Under the pieces are notes generated by a model. The model saw nothing but the letters and a program-made list of their open reading frames with translations. It was not told where the DNA came from and did not search any database. The position numbers were made by a program, and so were the translations under genes. DNA of 64,000 nucleotides, taken from JAFGDI01 sp963667715 (lineage in GTDB: Bacteria; Planctomycetota; Phycisphaerae; Sedimentisphaerales; SM23-30). Location: NCBI GenBank assembly GCA_963667715.1, contig OY763926.1:3038001-3102000 (forward strand), given 5' to 3'. Shown here one piece after another: positions 1 to 15,000 of this stretch. Position 1 is the first letter of the stretch; every line of letters begins with the position of its first letter.

Positions 1-3000
1 GATGAAACGGATAATGCTATCAGAACGCCATGTAATATCAAAGGCCTGTTCAGCGGGCAGAACTTCACCGCCATCCGGGCTTATAACCATAATATACTCA
101 TACGGGCTCAGAGAAGCCTGAGTGGTATTACCATAAGCACCGATATTGAGATAACCGCCATTTGGAATTGGTTCATTTGTATATGGATAATCCAAACTAC
201 CACGATCGATAGCCGGCGATTGGACAGCGTCAGCTGTAGTTGCAGCTACTGCAGGCTGATACGGAGCACCAGTAGATGGATCAAGTATTGGTACCAGCAG
301 AGCGTCATGATAACTACCGACAATACTCTGTAGGTGGAAATCATCATCAGCACCAGTGTCTTCGCTACCACCATCATTACCGAGGATATCGTCCGCACCA
401 TCAATATCAACGAATATAGGGTCTTTCTGGAGACTATGATCGTCAGCAGAAGCGGCTACCTGCCAAAGTAGTAATGTTTCCTGATCTACATCCTGCCATT
501 TACCAACAAAAGCACCAGCACCAGTATAGAAGATATTATAATCACTGATAAAGTCTTCCTGACTGTCGCTGGCCACGGTTACGCCATAACCGCTTTCAAC
601 CCAGATAATGTTATTTTCTAATAAAACATTATGTGAAGAAGCCAGTATATGAATACCATTACCTTCAGGCTGATAGATCGTATTATTAACGATTGCAGGT
701 TTAATATCGCCAACCTGTCTTGCGTAAATCAGCTGAATACCCAGAGCGGAATTATCATAGACTATATTATTAGCTATTTCGCCGTAATAGTAGCTTTGAT
801 AATTATACGCTGCAATACCTAATGTATTAGAATATACCACATTCATATTAACATCAGAATGGTCAACGGCATTAATACCAGTGGCAGCATTGGCATAAAC
901 ACGGTTATTACTGATAGCGGTATTGCGACCGTAAATACCGACATTATTACCATTCACTACGTTATTATCGACAACACCGTATCTGAATGAATATATACCA
1001 GTTGACGCTGTGTTATCATAAACATGGTTACCAGCAATCTTGACATTACCTTCACTATAAATACCATAACTATCATTGTCATGCACCAGATTTCCAACAG
1101 GCACTGACAGGTCATCGGTAGGATTCATACCAACATATGTATATACATTACTGGTACTGTTATAAACATCAATACCAACTGCATTGTTATAGAATTCTGA
1201 TGATTGGATCTGGATACCACGGGCATTATAAAGCCTTAGTCCGGCACCATCATTATCATAAGACCATGAGTTGACCATAGCGGCAAACTCACCTGAGATA
1301 TAGATACCATCCCCCTCATTATTATAAGCTCTTAACCCGCTTAATGTTGAGAGCTGGCCGTCAGATTCGAGTCTGAAACCTTCTTCAAGGTTGCCATATG
1401 ATACAACATCATTGATCGTGATATTTTCACTGCCACCATAAGCATATACACCACGTTTATCACCGTAAATAGTAAGATGCTCCAGAGTTACCAGGTCAGC
1501 ATTGTAAAGATCTACAATAGCACCTGTTCTGTCACCAGGTATCGCCGGGTGAAGAGTAACAGCAGAAGCGGAATAATCCGGGCCAGTAACAACAAAGCTT
1601 TCGTCGAGTCCATAACCGCGGTCAATACTGCCGGAAACGGTAAGACGATTGATCATTGGATAATCGCCAGTATCAGTGTAAATAATATCGCTACCACTAC
1701 GCAGGTCGTAATTATAGAGAATATTAGCAATATTTGGTTTCGGAGCGTCAGGTGTCTTACCGGTATTTCTATTTGAGCCTACAGCTGTTGGGGTATACTG
1801 ATCTCCGAGATCACTATTATCATCAACATAATAATCAGTTCCATCTTCTGGTATGGTAAATGATTCTGCTGCCCTGTCGAATATTTCAGGAGTATCAACC
1901 AGCGAGACCTGAATTCTGAGGCCATAGGTTCCATAATCGAGCCTTTCATCGCCAGTAAGCTCTGGAATCCAGTTATAACTGCCGGTATCCGGAGTAGAGT
2001 CGATGATAGTCAGTAAATATTCCGGCCCCTGTGGACTGTCAATATACAGATCGATCTTAACATTGGTATCATCGGTATTGCCGTAAGTATCCCAAAGTAT
2101 CTCATGAGAAACAGCTAATTCCCAATCTGTATAGAGGTCCGGCCAACGCAGATTTATGGTCGGCTGATCCACACTTACATCATATACGGTATTACCGGCG
2201 GCACCGATATCAGGGGCATCATTTTCTGACACAACATAAACAAATGCGTGATCCAGATAGCTATCATTTGAAGTTCCGGTATTACGGTCAGCCTGGAAGC
2301 GATAATCTACAGAACGAGCACCAATAGGAATATTAACAGAAGTACTTACAAGTTCCCAAAAATCAGAATAATCTTCAGCTTCAAGTAAAACGGTATCAAT
2401 AACATTATTTGAACCATCCTTAAAGGTCAGTGATATCTTGCCATGATCTTCTGGTAACTCTGCATGGGAACGGATACGACCGCCAAAAATGAGAACAAAG
2501 TCATTTGAGTCAAGCTCAGAGGCAGAATAGTAAGATAAAAGATCTATACTCTGCTGTGCGTAACCTTCCTCTACAGTTCCGGCGGAATAATAGCTGGTGC
2601 CTTCATGCGCAACTGGTGAAGAAGATTTGACCAGTGAGCCATTACTGGTTGTCCAGCCGGTAAGGCCAGATTCAAAACCAGGATTCGCCAATAAATTATC
2701 ATATAGATCGCCAAGAATCTGGGTAGAACCGGGATCGCCAGAATTTATCGACGGCGAAGTATATCTGAGCCCACCAACCAGCTCAAGTACCTGATAATTA
2801 TCGTTAGTAATATCGGCAAAGTGCGGATCAGAAAGATTTGGATTTACAACTGTACTACCGATAGAATGGAGATCGTAACGGGTTATATCCTGCTGCCAGT
2901 CCAGAATATCGGTAAAGTCTCTGGTCCAATAGCCTAACTTGCCAGTATCGGTTATATGGAGCAGATTGTAGTCGCTAAAGTAACCACTCTGGCTATCATT

Positions 3001-6000
3001 AGCTACATAGATATCGTAACCACTTTCAGCCCATAGGATATTATTTCTTATTTCAACTTCACTAGCCCCGGATCTGAGGTGAATATTATCGCCATGAGGA
3101 GCATATAAGGTATTATTAACTATCCGAACATCAGTCTCGCCGGAGACAAGGATACCATAGCTGCTATTACGATATATTTCATTATAGAATATTTCCTGAT
3201 CATCAGAAGCGGAAATACCAGTATCGTTATAAGCGATACGGTTATACTGAATAAGGCCATCGAAAGCGGAAATACCTGCAGAATTATGCTCGATAAGATT
3301 AGCGGTTTCAATGGAACTGCCGCCTATTGTACCAGAGCCGGTGATACCGGTAACATTACCATATATATGCTGCATCTGGACAATAGCATTATCCAGCTGG
3401 ATACCAGTTGAATTTACATAAATATCATTTGCTTCACTGCCAGCAACAAAGCCAAGAGCGTTTGCAGGGTCGCTAACGGTGGTATGGATACCGACAACGT
3501 TACCGTGAATATTATTATTGTTAAGCTGAGCTGCGGCATTATAGTCTACACCGATAGCTACTGCGGATATATCATTATCTGAAATAGTACCGCTAAAGAC
3601 AGCGTCAATATTTATACCAGTATCAGTGGAAACGATAGTATTATTGGTTATAGAGCCATTAGAGGCAGAATCAATAACGATACCACTAATACTGCCAATA
3701 TAGTTATATTCTAATGTTACGGAATCGACATTATCCAAGACAATGGCATCTGAAGTAAAACCGCCAAGGAAGCTATTATGCATGATCTGAGCATCAACAG
3801 CACTGTTAAGCGATAATGTACCGTTTAGAGATGATTCAACAAGGGTAAAACCATTTGCACCGGAAACAGTAATACTTTCAGTAATTGCCAATCTTTGCAG
3901 GATAACATCATCAGCACCAGCTGAGATAGTTATAGAGCCATCAACCAGCGAAGAGCCAGCACCCCAGAAGGCAACGCCAGCATCATCAGCAGATACTGTA
4001 AAGCCGTTCTGAATGTCTGTAACAACAATAACATCACCAGAGCCAAGATCGTATGTATCAAGGATCGACTGTATAGAAGTTGAGTTATCTGCAACGAATA
4101 TACCATGACCAACGGCGTCGGCGACTGCGAAATCATTACCACGTACATATATTTCAGATTCGCCCTGAGAGCCATCCTGCCAGGTAACATATGGGCTACC
4201 CAGAGGATCAACAGAGAGATCAAGAGCGGTAATATTACCGCCCGTTGTGCTTATTCCAACGCCAGAGGAATCACCAGGCAGCTCTTCGACAAAACTACTG
4301 CCGTCCCAGACCTTGACATATATTACAGAGCTGTCAGAACCAGCATTACCTGTTGAATCGGTCCAGGCCAGGTATAGTTTACCGCCACCAACAGCCAGCT
4401 CAGGCATAGATGCAAAACCGTCCGAAACGGAAATACCACCAGAGGCAAGACCATTAGCACCAGCCGGGACAAAATCAGCCTCAACGGAATCGTATCTGAC
4501 GGCATAGATATCAGAGCTCATCTGGCCGTCTATGTTTAATGCACCTTCCCAGGCAACGAACAATTCACCAGCCAGGTAGGCTATAGTCGGTTCAGACCAG
4601 CTGTAGCCACTGCCAATACCAGAAGTAGCAGAGCCGGCAAGTTCGTTAAACGAGCCACTATTGTACTCTTTAAGATAAATACGCTTGAAGCCATCTACCT
4701 GCTGAGACCAGCTGACGGCTATTTTCGAGCCGCTAACGGCTATTTCGAAGTCTGATATATTGTATGAGGACTGACTAATACCGCCACCTGAGGCACTACC
4801 AGAGGCGAGAGCCTGCCATGAACTGCCATTATAGTAGCTGACATATACCTGCTCTGTTCCACTAGAGCTATCGAGCCAGGCGGCAACCAGTCCAAGATCA
4901 GTTTGCATTATAACTGCATTGTCAGCCATACCAGAGCTGCTTATATTACCAAGCGAGAGCCACCCGCCACTGCCGCCATTGGCAGAAGAGTCATATCTGG
5001 CAGCTATGATATCTGATGTACTGCCATTTGATTCGGTCCAGACTACAACCGGGTCGCCAGCAGTAGTTAAGGTAATAGATGGAGCAGTTGAGCTTGCAGG
5101 GCTGGTGCTAATACCACCAAATGAGGCACTACCAGCTAGCTCTGACCATTGGCCAGACTCGTGTAATGAGACATAAATCTCCATATTGCCGTTTCTGCCG
5201 TCGGCCCATGCTACGTATTGTTTGCCATTACCAGCTGCAATTGCCGGTTCAACAGATAGAGCGGAGTCACCACTTAAGCCGGAACCAGCAGCAGAGCCTG
5301 AGAATTCGGCCCAGCGGCCTATCTGGTCTACACCAGAAGGAAGAGTACCGATAGCATATTCGTAGGTATTATCAACCGGAACCATTGCCGGATCAGCAGT
5401 TGGAGCAGGAGCGGCAAAAGCTGAGTCATCACCAATATTGCCATAATCTTCCAGATCGGCACCAGAGCCACCGTCCAGATAATCATCGCCAGCTTCGCCA
5501 TAGAGCAGATCATTACCATCACCACCAAAGAGCTGGTCCTGACCGCTATCCGCTTCATTTCCACCTGTGCCATAATCGCCAAAGAGGATATCAACCGCAC
5601 CATCATCGGCAGTTGCCAGATAATAGCTGAAGCTATCGCCGTAGATGGTATCATGGTCACCGTTTCCAGCAATAATATCACTGCCGGAGTTACCTTCGAT
5701 CTGATCATCGCCGCTGCCGCCTTCGATAATATCGTTACCGGCACCACCAGCAATAATATCATTACCAGCCAAGCCCATAATACGGTCATCGCCAGAGTCG
5801 CCAAGGATATAATCAGTTCCATCATCGGAACCATACAGCGTATCATTACCAGCACCGCCATCGATGGTATTACCATCACCATAACCGGCATTAATCACAT
5901 CATGGCCAGCCTGACCCATAAGGATATCAGCACCAAAACCACCGTCGATAGAATCATTACCAGCATTTCCATAGATGGTATCATTACCCAGTCCACCATA

Positions 6001-9000
6001 GATCGTGTCATCACCAATACCAGCATAGATCGTATCGTTTCCATGATCGCCATAGATCACATCGGAAGCGGCATCATCGCCATCAGGTGAAATCTGATAG
6101 CCATACACCTGGTCATTACCCCTGCCGGCATGTATCTCATCGGCACCAGAGCCGCCAATGATAATATCATTGCCGTCACCGGCGTAAATAAGGTCTTTAC
6201 CAGAGCCACCATCTATCGTTTCGCCCTTTGAACTACCGTATACAATATCATTTCCACTGCCAGCCAGAATCGAAATATCAGAAACAAGTTTCCAGACATT
6301 TAATAGCTCTATACGGTCATCGCCACCAAAGGTATTGATGGTAAGGTTAACAGCAAGCTCAGAAATCGGATAGTTTACATCTACTAGTACCGTATCATTA
6401 TCAGCACCGCCACGGACGATAAGTACAGGAGCGACCATAGAGCCGTAAAGTTCAATATTTGAACCAGTATCATCAGCTGAATTAGCATCGCCAAATACGA
6501 CAATATTAATAGCTGCGTATACAGATGAATATTCATCGATCCGTATATCATCACCCGCCAACAATTCTATTGTACCAGAAGCGGAAGTAATAGAAACTGC
6601 CCTATCGAGAATAAGGCTTTCATCGTAATTAAGTGTATCGCGTGCTGAAATAGCTATATCGCTATCAGCGGTAATATCCTCGGCAATAAAGACAGATCCA
6701 TCATTTATCAGACTTATTTCACCGAAAGCTGACATACCAGAGTTAGAGCTAACAACACCACCAACAGCAACATCCAGCCTATTGTAAATCCAGGTAGAGC
6801 CATAAGCAGAATTGCTCTCGATACTGCCAACTGCAGTTGTTATAGCAGAGGAAGCTGAACCTATATTTGAGTAAGCATATAGATAAGCCAGCCCGGAATC
6901 AACATTTACCGGCGAGAGACCGCTATTTAACATACTGCCGTTAACTACATACAGATATGCGGTATGGTCATCTGTTACTACAGTATTAAGATTCAGGTCA
7001 CCAGTAGTTTCGATAATATAGGTATCCAGACTACTTGAAGATGTTAGAGTACCATAGAGATAATGTGATGAGTTGATATCTACAGGATCGTTAAGTACAC
7101 CGATCGAGCCGTTAACGGCGGTCAGAGATATGTTATTTCCAATTATGTCAACTGCAGGATTACCAATGAAGCCACTAGCAGCATCAAGTATTGAGCCATC
7201 AACACTCAGGATAACATTACCATATTCAGAGTCAATGGTAACAATATTCATATTACCCTGAACTTCGGTAAGAACAATATCATTATCAGCGTCAACTTTA
7301 ATAGTACCAGTATGTTTCAGGTCAAGATCGATTGGATTTTCCAGACTACCGACACTACCGCCAGCGGTAATAATAAGATTACCTGTAAGCGGGTCAGGAG
7401 CCTCACCGGTGAAGATATTAACAACCGGCGAAACGGAATCATTAAAGAAATCGATAATATTATTATCAACATCCAAGGTGACAGCAGAACCGGAGCTTAC
7501 CCGGCCTATTATCATATCCCCTTCTTCAACAGTAATGTGGACTTCGCCGCCGGCAACCGTTCTGGCAACGATCAGATCATTAACCGGGTAAGTAACGCCG
7601 CGAATAACAGCATCTTCGGCTATCTGGCGGATATTGGCGCTACCGTTAATAGTTGCGGTAAGCTGGCCACCATTGGCAACCTGGATACGCAGAGGGTCAG
7701 TGCCATTGAAAGCTTCAATAGCGAAATCTGATACAAGAGTAAGGTTACCACCAGAAACAACCGCGGCATTTGGATCGGTACGCATATCAGAGATAATACC
7801 ATCTGCTACCAGACGAATATCACCAGCACCAGATACTTTATTGAGCTGTAGAGCACTACTACTCTGAACCGATACATTATTACCAGCGTCGATAGTAATC
7901 GAATCAGAAGCGGCAATCTCCAAATCATCCCAGATCCGCAGCGACAGATAATCGATAGCATGGAAATCTTCAACTATCATACCGGTTCCAACAACAGTAC
8001 TTCCATCCTTACTATCGAGATCGGCTGTTATCCTGACCCAGCGAGAGGCGTTCTGGAAATCCTGCTGTGCAAGGTCTATTTCGCCACTGCCGCCCAGATA
8101 ACGATACAGGCCGTATTCATCTACTGAATATTGTACCAGCACAGTATCAGAGTTGTGTATATTAACAAGCTTTTCCTGACTTCTGTCAGGGTTAGTGAAG
8201 AAATCGGTCTGAATCTTCTGCCAGTCAGTAGTAGAATAATCAGCATTTTCGAGGTCGATCTCAGTACCTGAGACACCATTATAGATATATAAGGCATGAG
8301 AAAAACCGATAATATCATCAATAGCGGAACTCGATAAAGCCAGAATCTGGTTCAGGGTCATGGAGTTATAGCCGCCAGACATATCGATAAGATTAAAATC
8401 AGATACCCGTCCGACAGAACCTGCACCACCGGCATTGATAAATACATTTGCCGCTGAGATATTCGGCATTTCCGCTGCAGGTTCACCTGGGTCGTAACCC
8501 AGAAGCTCAGTATGAGGATATAGATACTTCATCATGCCGGCAGAAAGCGGATACTGCTGTGAGACGGATGTTGGTACAAGAATATCGCCACTTTCATCAC
8601 CCAGCGAATAATCGGAACCAAGTTGAGCCGCGGCATTAAAGTTTTCATAATATGCATCGTAAATTGAACCGGAAACCGTACTGAGATATACATTTCCACT
8701 TTCGGAAATGATAGAGCCAGTATCAGGAGTAAAATTGGCAGGTTTGATGAGCTTCATCGCCCCAATAGTTTCATTGAGGTAGATACTGCCATCAGCATAG
8801 GCGGCTATACCACCTGTGCCGTTAATATTACTATTTATGTTAACCCTTCTATTTATCGCACCGATAGAGCCGGAACCAGCGTAGAGTTCAATGGCATTAC
8901 CAGAGATGATAGAGCCTGTGCCACTTACTGTAATACCATTTGGTGCGATAACCAGTACATCGCCATCGGCCGAGGTGACAGTAGCTAGTTCAAAACTACT

Positions 9001-12000
9001 GCTGGTATTATCAAGAGAAACCGCGGCCAGCTCAATATCGCCACCAGCAGTTACATTCAGTGCACCTTTATTACCCTCTATATTAACCTTAACTTCACCA
9101 CCGGCACTGATGGTTGGGCTAACACCATAAATGGCCGCAGCCAGATTTGAGGTGACAGAGCCGTTTTCTGAGATAAGCTCTATACTACCCTGCTCCGGCG
9201 AATTGATATTGCCGTAGAGATAAATACTACCGGCCGATTCAATATGAATCGACGGCGAAGCGTCACCGGCAATAAATGATATTTCTATCGGATAATCAGC
9301 CTTTAGAGAATGGGTATAATAGTCCTTAATAGACTCTACCTGGGTAATAAGAGTATGGACAGTCTTCTTTCTGAGCCAACCACCACCGGTAGTCCATTCC
9401 TTAACATCGAAAGAGTAGTTTCTGTAATCACTATCGAACTGGTTTGTCGCCGGATTCTCTTCGTATGTCTCAGGATCAACGCTACCATCTTCTTCCCAAT
9501 CATCACTATCAGCGAAATCAATGCAAGGTGTAACCTCGCCAGTTTCAGAATCGAGGGATACAAAAGCTATCTTACCGTCATCACCGACGTAGCGGTAAAT
9601 AATACCTGTTTCAAGGTCTCTTACCAATGTCTGATCTTTTAGAACCTCAACGGCGATATCGGCCATCTGTTCGTATAAGATCGAGTAAACAGAACCATCT
9701 GCATAATCAGGAGCATCTGGATCACCAGCAGTAACAAGAGCTTCAGAGAATAATAGCGGAGCAGCATCGGTAAAGTGACTTTCTTTCCATTTCCAGCTAT
9801 CATCAGCAACCAGCCAGTCAGCGAGAGCATTATCACCAAACAGGTTAAAGCTCTTTTTCTCGTACTTGGTAACGGTAGTACGCGTAGCACCCTGCCCTTC
9901 AGTCCAGACATACATTAGCCCTTCCTGAGTCTCATAGTACAGAGGATCGGCGATATCATGGCTTGAGACTGTATCGACCGTATATTCGATACGGGAAATA
10001 ACACCATCATCAACTGAAATATCTTCGACAAGACTGCCGTAGGAAACAGTTTCGATAACATTATCTGCATCAACGGTATATTCTGTTTTCTGCAGGGTTG
10101 AGGTGTCAATTATAGTTATCTTACCAATACGTTCGGTAGTGGTATCGATACGGTTCAGGATAAGGGTATAATCGCTGTTATTGTCAATATCAACACTGGT
10201 GTAACCATGAGCAACTTTGATCTGGCCGTTACCAGTACTGAATATTTCACCGGCAAGGGTTACCTTACCACCCTGCGGGATGATATCTTCGAGGACAATT
10301 GCCTGTTTTTCAGAGTCATAATAACCATCAACCGGTACATTCTGCTCACCAAAGGATATACCATCGAGCACGTTACCATTTTCATCTACCAGGTTAACCG
10401 TTGAATTACCCGGATTGAAATCGGCTGAAACAACCAGTTCGATCGTGTCAACACCACTCTGGATAAGGCCGTTAATATTCAAATAGCGGGCTGTAACAGT
10501 AATAGAGCCCATAGCCAGGATAGAAGATTCGTTGTATGCGATAGCATCATCCAGACCTTCAACCAGGCCGCTGTAGTCATTATAGATATCACTGGCTGTG
10601 GTTCCCTCTTCGCTCCAGACGCCACCACGCAGATCGGTATAAGAAATATACTGACGAGGATCGCGATTCGTATGGAGCCAATCGTCAGTGTTTAAGTTAA
10701 AATCACGGGCAGAGACAATATTTATATTAGCCGCTCTGATCTCACCAGAGACATTTATACTGCCCTCTTTATTTTCAATGTAGAGGTCGCCATTTTCATT
10801 TATAACATCACCAAGAATATACAGGTCCTGATCCAGTCCCGGTAGTTCGAGGCTGCCAAGATCGTAAGAGCTGGCCGGCAGAGCGTCCTGAAGGATAGAA
10901 ATATTCTTATCGGAAATATCTTCCTCTTCAGTCAACGGTATATAGTTTACATAAACATTACCCGGTTCAAGCACTACCCTTTCGCCGTCAGCAATGACAA
11001 CCTTGCGATTATCACGTACTACGGCATCGTTGACGCTCATAGTAAACGGTGATTCATTATAAATATCAATACCAGCGCCAGCTCTGGCAATGATCTGAGT
11101 TCCTACCATAGCCTCGTAATAGGTAGAGCTTACGCCGTCGACATCGATAAACACTGAACCTGGAGCAGCGTAAATGTCAGGCAGGTCAACAAAGAGCAGA
11201 TCCAATTCCTGACGGATGATCTGTACCGCTTCACCAGTTTCTTCGTTAACACCATATTCAAAGAGTCCCAACTCGGCAATTGTTTCATCAAGAGCTTCAA
11301 GCTGAACCTGATAGCGGGCCACAGCTTCCGGATTAGAAGAGTGACTAGCTATCCAGCCAAGAATAGTTTCACGCTGTTGAAGCAGCAGATTGCCGACATT
11401 CACATACGATAGAACCGGATTATCCAGATCAACTGGTTTGATAACATAGAACTTATTATCAAGCTCTGATATGAAGTTCAAAGTAACATCACTACTATAA
11501 ACCGCAGTCTCAGCTTCAACTTCAGGATCAAGGGTTGTACCAAGATGTTTCCAACGGGAAGAATCGGAGTAATCTTCCACCTGGAGGACAATACCGTCAG
11601 AGCTTATTATTTCTGGCAGATACTCGTAATAATGCCCAACTAATCCGCCGGCATTTGCCCCTGCAGTAACCTGAACAATGGTGCCGGTACTGATACTGAA
11701 AGTTATATTATCCAGATCAAGAGCAGAATATTCATAATCCAGCCCAGAATCAATACCGATAAGAGCTTTTTCATCATCGTCAAGTAGAGTACCTATTCGA
11801 GCGGTATCAAATACCTGAGAGCCGTTGGTTACGGGGAGAACTTTTACTACGACTTTATTATTTATACCAGCTTCCACTCTGGCATTAGTGTCGATATTTA
11901 TATTGTTAGTACTGGTAACATTAGCATTTTTACCTACATCAACACCGTATGGGATAAGTGACAGTGACAGCATCAGGCCATCGGTGTCACCTCTCATATT

Positions 12001-15000
12001 ACCGCCGATACCTTCTAATGCGGCAAGATTGGCATTACCGAGAGCCAGAACCTGACTAGTACCGCTAATATTAACGGTATTATCCTCATTTATAATCACC
12101 TTCGGACGCGGATGACTGATAACACTCGGTAATAGTGAGAAAGTGGTTATTTCGGTATTGGCGAAACTGTAAAGTAAGTTCAGTTCGGCAACATTATCCC
12201 GACCCGTATACAAGTTCACATCATCTGCTTTTACAATTGCATCGGTTAGGTTGATCATATTTGCCGCATTGGTTTCGGCATTTGCATACGCACCGGCATG
12301 GCCGCCAATAGCAGAGGCTACCATAAGATTAGCACCTGCATTAACGGTCGAAATCGTCCGGGCAGTAAGGAAAATATCGCCAGAGGTGTTTTCCAGATAT
12401 GCACCATTGACATTAACCGCTGCTAATGAATAGGTAGTGATCTGGGATTTTGCCCTGGTAATATTAAATCCGGAAACACCCTCAGCACGTACATTATCAA
12501 CCGCATAGATATCTACCAGCGATTCTGCGATAAATACTCCCGGATTGGAATTATCGCCAACAGCTTCCATATGAGTACCGCTGCCAATAGTGATAACAGA
12601 TTCAAATTTATTGATGCCATCACCGATACGGGTCTCACTTAACAGGTAATCTACACCAGCAACCGAAGCAGAAGCAGAACGGAGGTTGTTACTATTTGCA
12701 TACTGCGATTTATCAAGACCATTATATGTGACCAGCCTTATCCCATGTGCAGTAATTTCATTTCCAGTACCAATAAGTATATTCGACTTGGCAGTATTTA
12801 CACTATCGATCGATGCACCGCTACCGGAAGCTAAAGCAATTGTAAGTGAATCAGCAGACGAATCGAAGATGCTGTCATGCTTACTTGTCATATACATGGA
12901 AACAACATTTATCGTACTATCATCACCAATAATAGTTAATACGGCATTATCATTTGACATACGGGTAACTGCACCGGTAACCGCCAGTAAAGCACCACCA
13001 CAAGCCTGGCTTTCAGAGAACAGATCGTCACGACTGTCAGCGGTAATTCTGAGAGTTTCGGCATCGATGATAGTATTTGAACCAATACCAGCGATAACTT
13101 CATACTCGCCATTACCTTTGCCGAGACTAACTTCAGAGATCATAGCACCAATAGCAAAACCGCCGGTACTAACACCAACGCCAACAGCACTGCTGTCTGT
13201 ATCGAAATCAGCGTCGATAGCTACAAGGCCCTGTACACGGACCGTACTGCCATCACCAATAAGGGCCTCAACAGAAGGATTGATATCGGCATGGGCAAAG
13301 TTGACAGTATTAGCACCAATACCAGCTGCAATACCTGTGGTGGTAACGTCCATATTGATACTGCTGCCCGCATCGATATCCAGATCGTTAACTACAAATG
13401 CACCACCGAGGCCTATTGTAACATTATTGCCAACATAAGACTGAACAGCCAGATTAGATGTAAGCTTGACAAATGATGCTCCGGCACCAACCGCACCGGC
13501 AGCTACCTGATCTGTTTCGCCGTCAAAGTTCTGAACTGCATCACTATTTATGATAACAGAATCAGCTTTCATAACAACGGCACCATCGCCCAGAGCGGCG
13601 ATAACGGTACTATTATCTTCAATAACAGCAACCGCGGCTCCAAGAGCAACAAAACCAAGAGAGCCTGCTACTGTGGTAACTGACATTTTTTCATCAAGGA
13701 AAGCGTCAATAATTATATCACCATCAGCTGAAAGTACACCATCAGCATGAGCATTTACACTGGCGGCTATATTTGCAACTGAGACGGCAGCACCAGCACC
13801 AACCAGACCAACAGCCCCGGCACCGGAAGTAAAGTCAATAGTTAGATCTTCGCCAGCTCTTACCTCGATATTGCCACCAGCTGTAATTACTGCACCAGAG
13901 TCTATCGCCGCTTCAATACCAACGGTAGGAGCGGTACTATTTAGCTCAGAAAGCAGAGATGCCTGGGTAGGACTGGATGCATTCAGGCTATCAGAGGCAC
14001 TGCCGGTAGCTTCACCAACACGCTTAGTACTGCTATTATTCGGATTTGAAGAGTCATCATCGAAACCGCCAAGCAGGCCAGAGACTTCGCCGCTAACTGT
14101 TTCAGACTGAGCAGCTGCATCGGAATCAGCCTCAACGCCTTCATCACCTTCTACCGCACTGGCAGAATTACCGGAACTATCGGAGTATGTCCTATCTATC
14201 GGGGTACCAAGAGACCAGACCGAAACCGAAGCGGTAAGGCCAACAACACCGCCAGCCCCACTTATGGTATTGGCATCTACGTCTTTTATACCAACTGCGT
14301 TAACAGCTACATCTTTTTCAGCTGATACCAAAGCACCACTTCTAACGAATGCTCCGACATCATTTTTTATGCCGCCAACTTCAACAGCACCACCAACACC
14401 TACAAAACCACCGGCAATAGCACCGGCAAATGAGGTCACATCAACCTGATTAGAAGCATTTACATAAACACTCTGATCGCTATCAGCACCAGTACTATGA
14501 TTATTTACCTGGGCATTGCTGTTTATAAATGCATTGGTGTCAGAATCCAGCATAGTAACGGTTACACCACCAGAGACACCAACAAAACCAGCACCAGCGG
14601 CAACTGAAAGATGGAAAATATCTTCACGACTCTGGGCCTGAACAATAACACCGCTTACAGTTTCAGCGGTAAAGCTGTTACCATCGGCAGAGACATCACC
14701 ATTAAGCACGCCACTAATACCAGTACCATTTCCAAGAGCATCAACCTCGGCATTGCTATCAATATAAGCAGATGTGTCTTTATCAATTGACATTACACCA
14801 ACAGAACCACCGATACCGACAAAACCAGCACCAACAGCACCGGAGATACCATCGAAATCAGAATTATCCTTTGCATATACCAGAACATCGCCACCGGCAA
14901 ATACATCAGAGTTTGAACCGATCACAGCAGTTGTCACATTATCTATAGATAGCACACTTACTGCACCACCTACACCAACATAGCCCGCGGCAATACCAAA

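Noticed and set aside
5328..5891. A 187-codon minus-strand open frame
   Set aside because: It is an alternative frame across the RTX repeats; the true frame encodes GGxGxDxIx nonapeptides.
12686..13438. A 250-codon plus-strand open frame inside the giant gene, and many similar ones between 1.4 and 21.5 kb
   Set aside because: They are antisense shadows of the giant minus-strand frame, caused by its repetitive Ala/Gly/Val/Asp-rich codons. Their translations are low-complexity and they lack ribosome binding sites.
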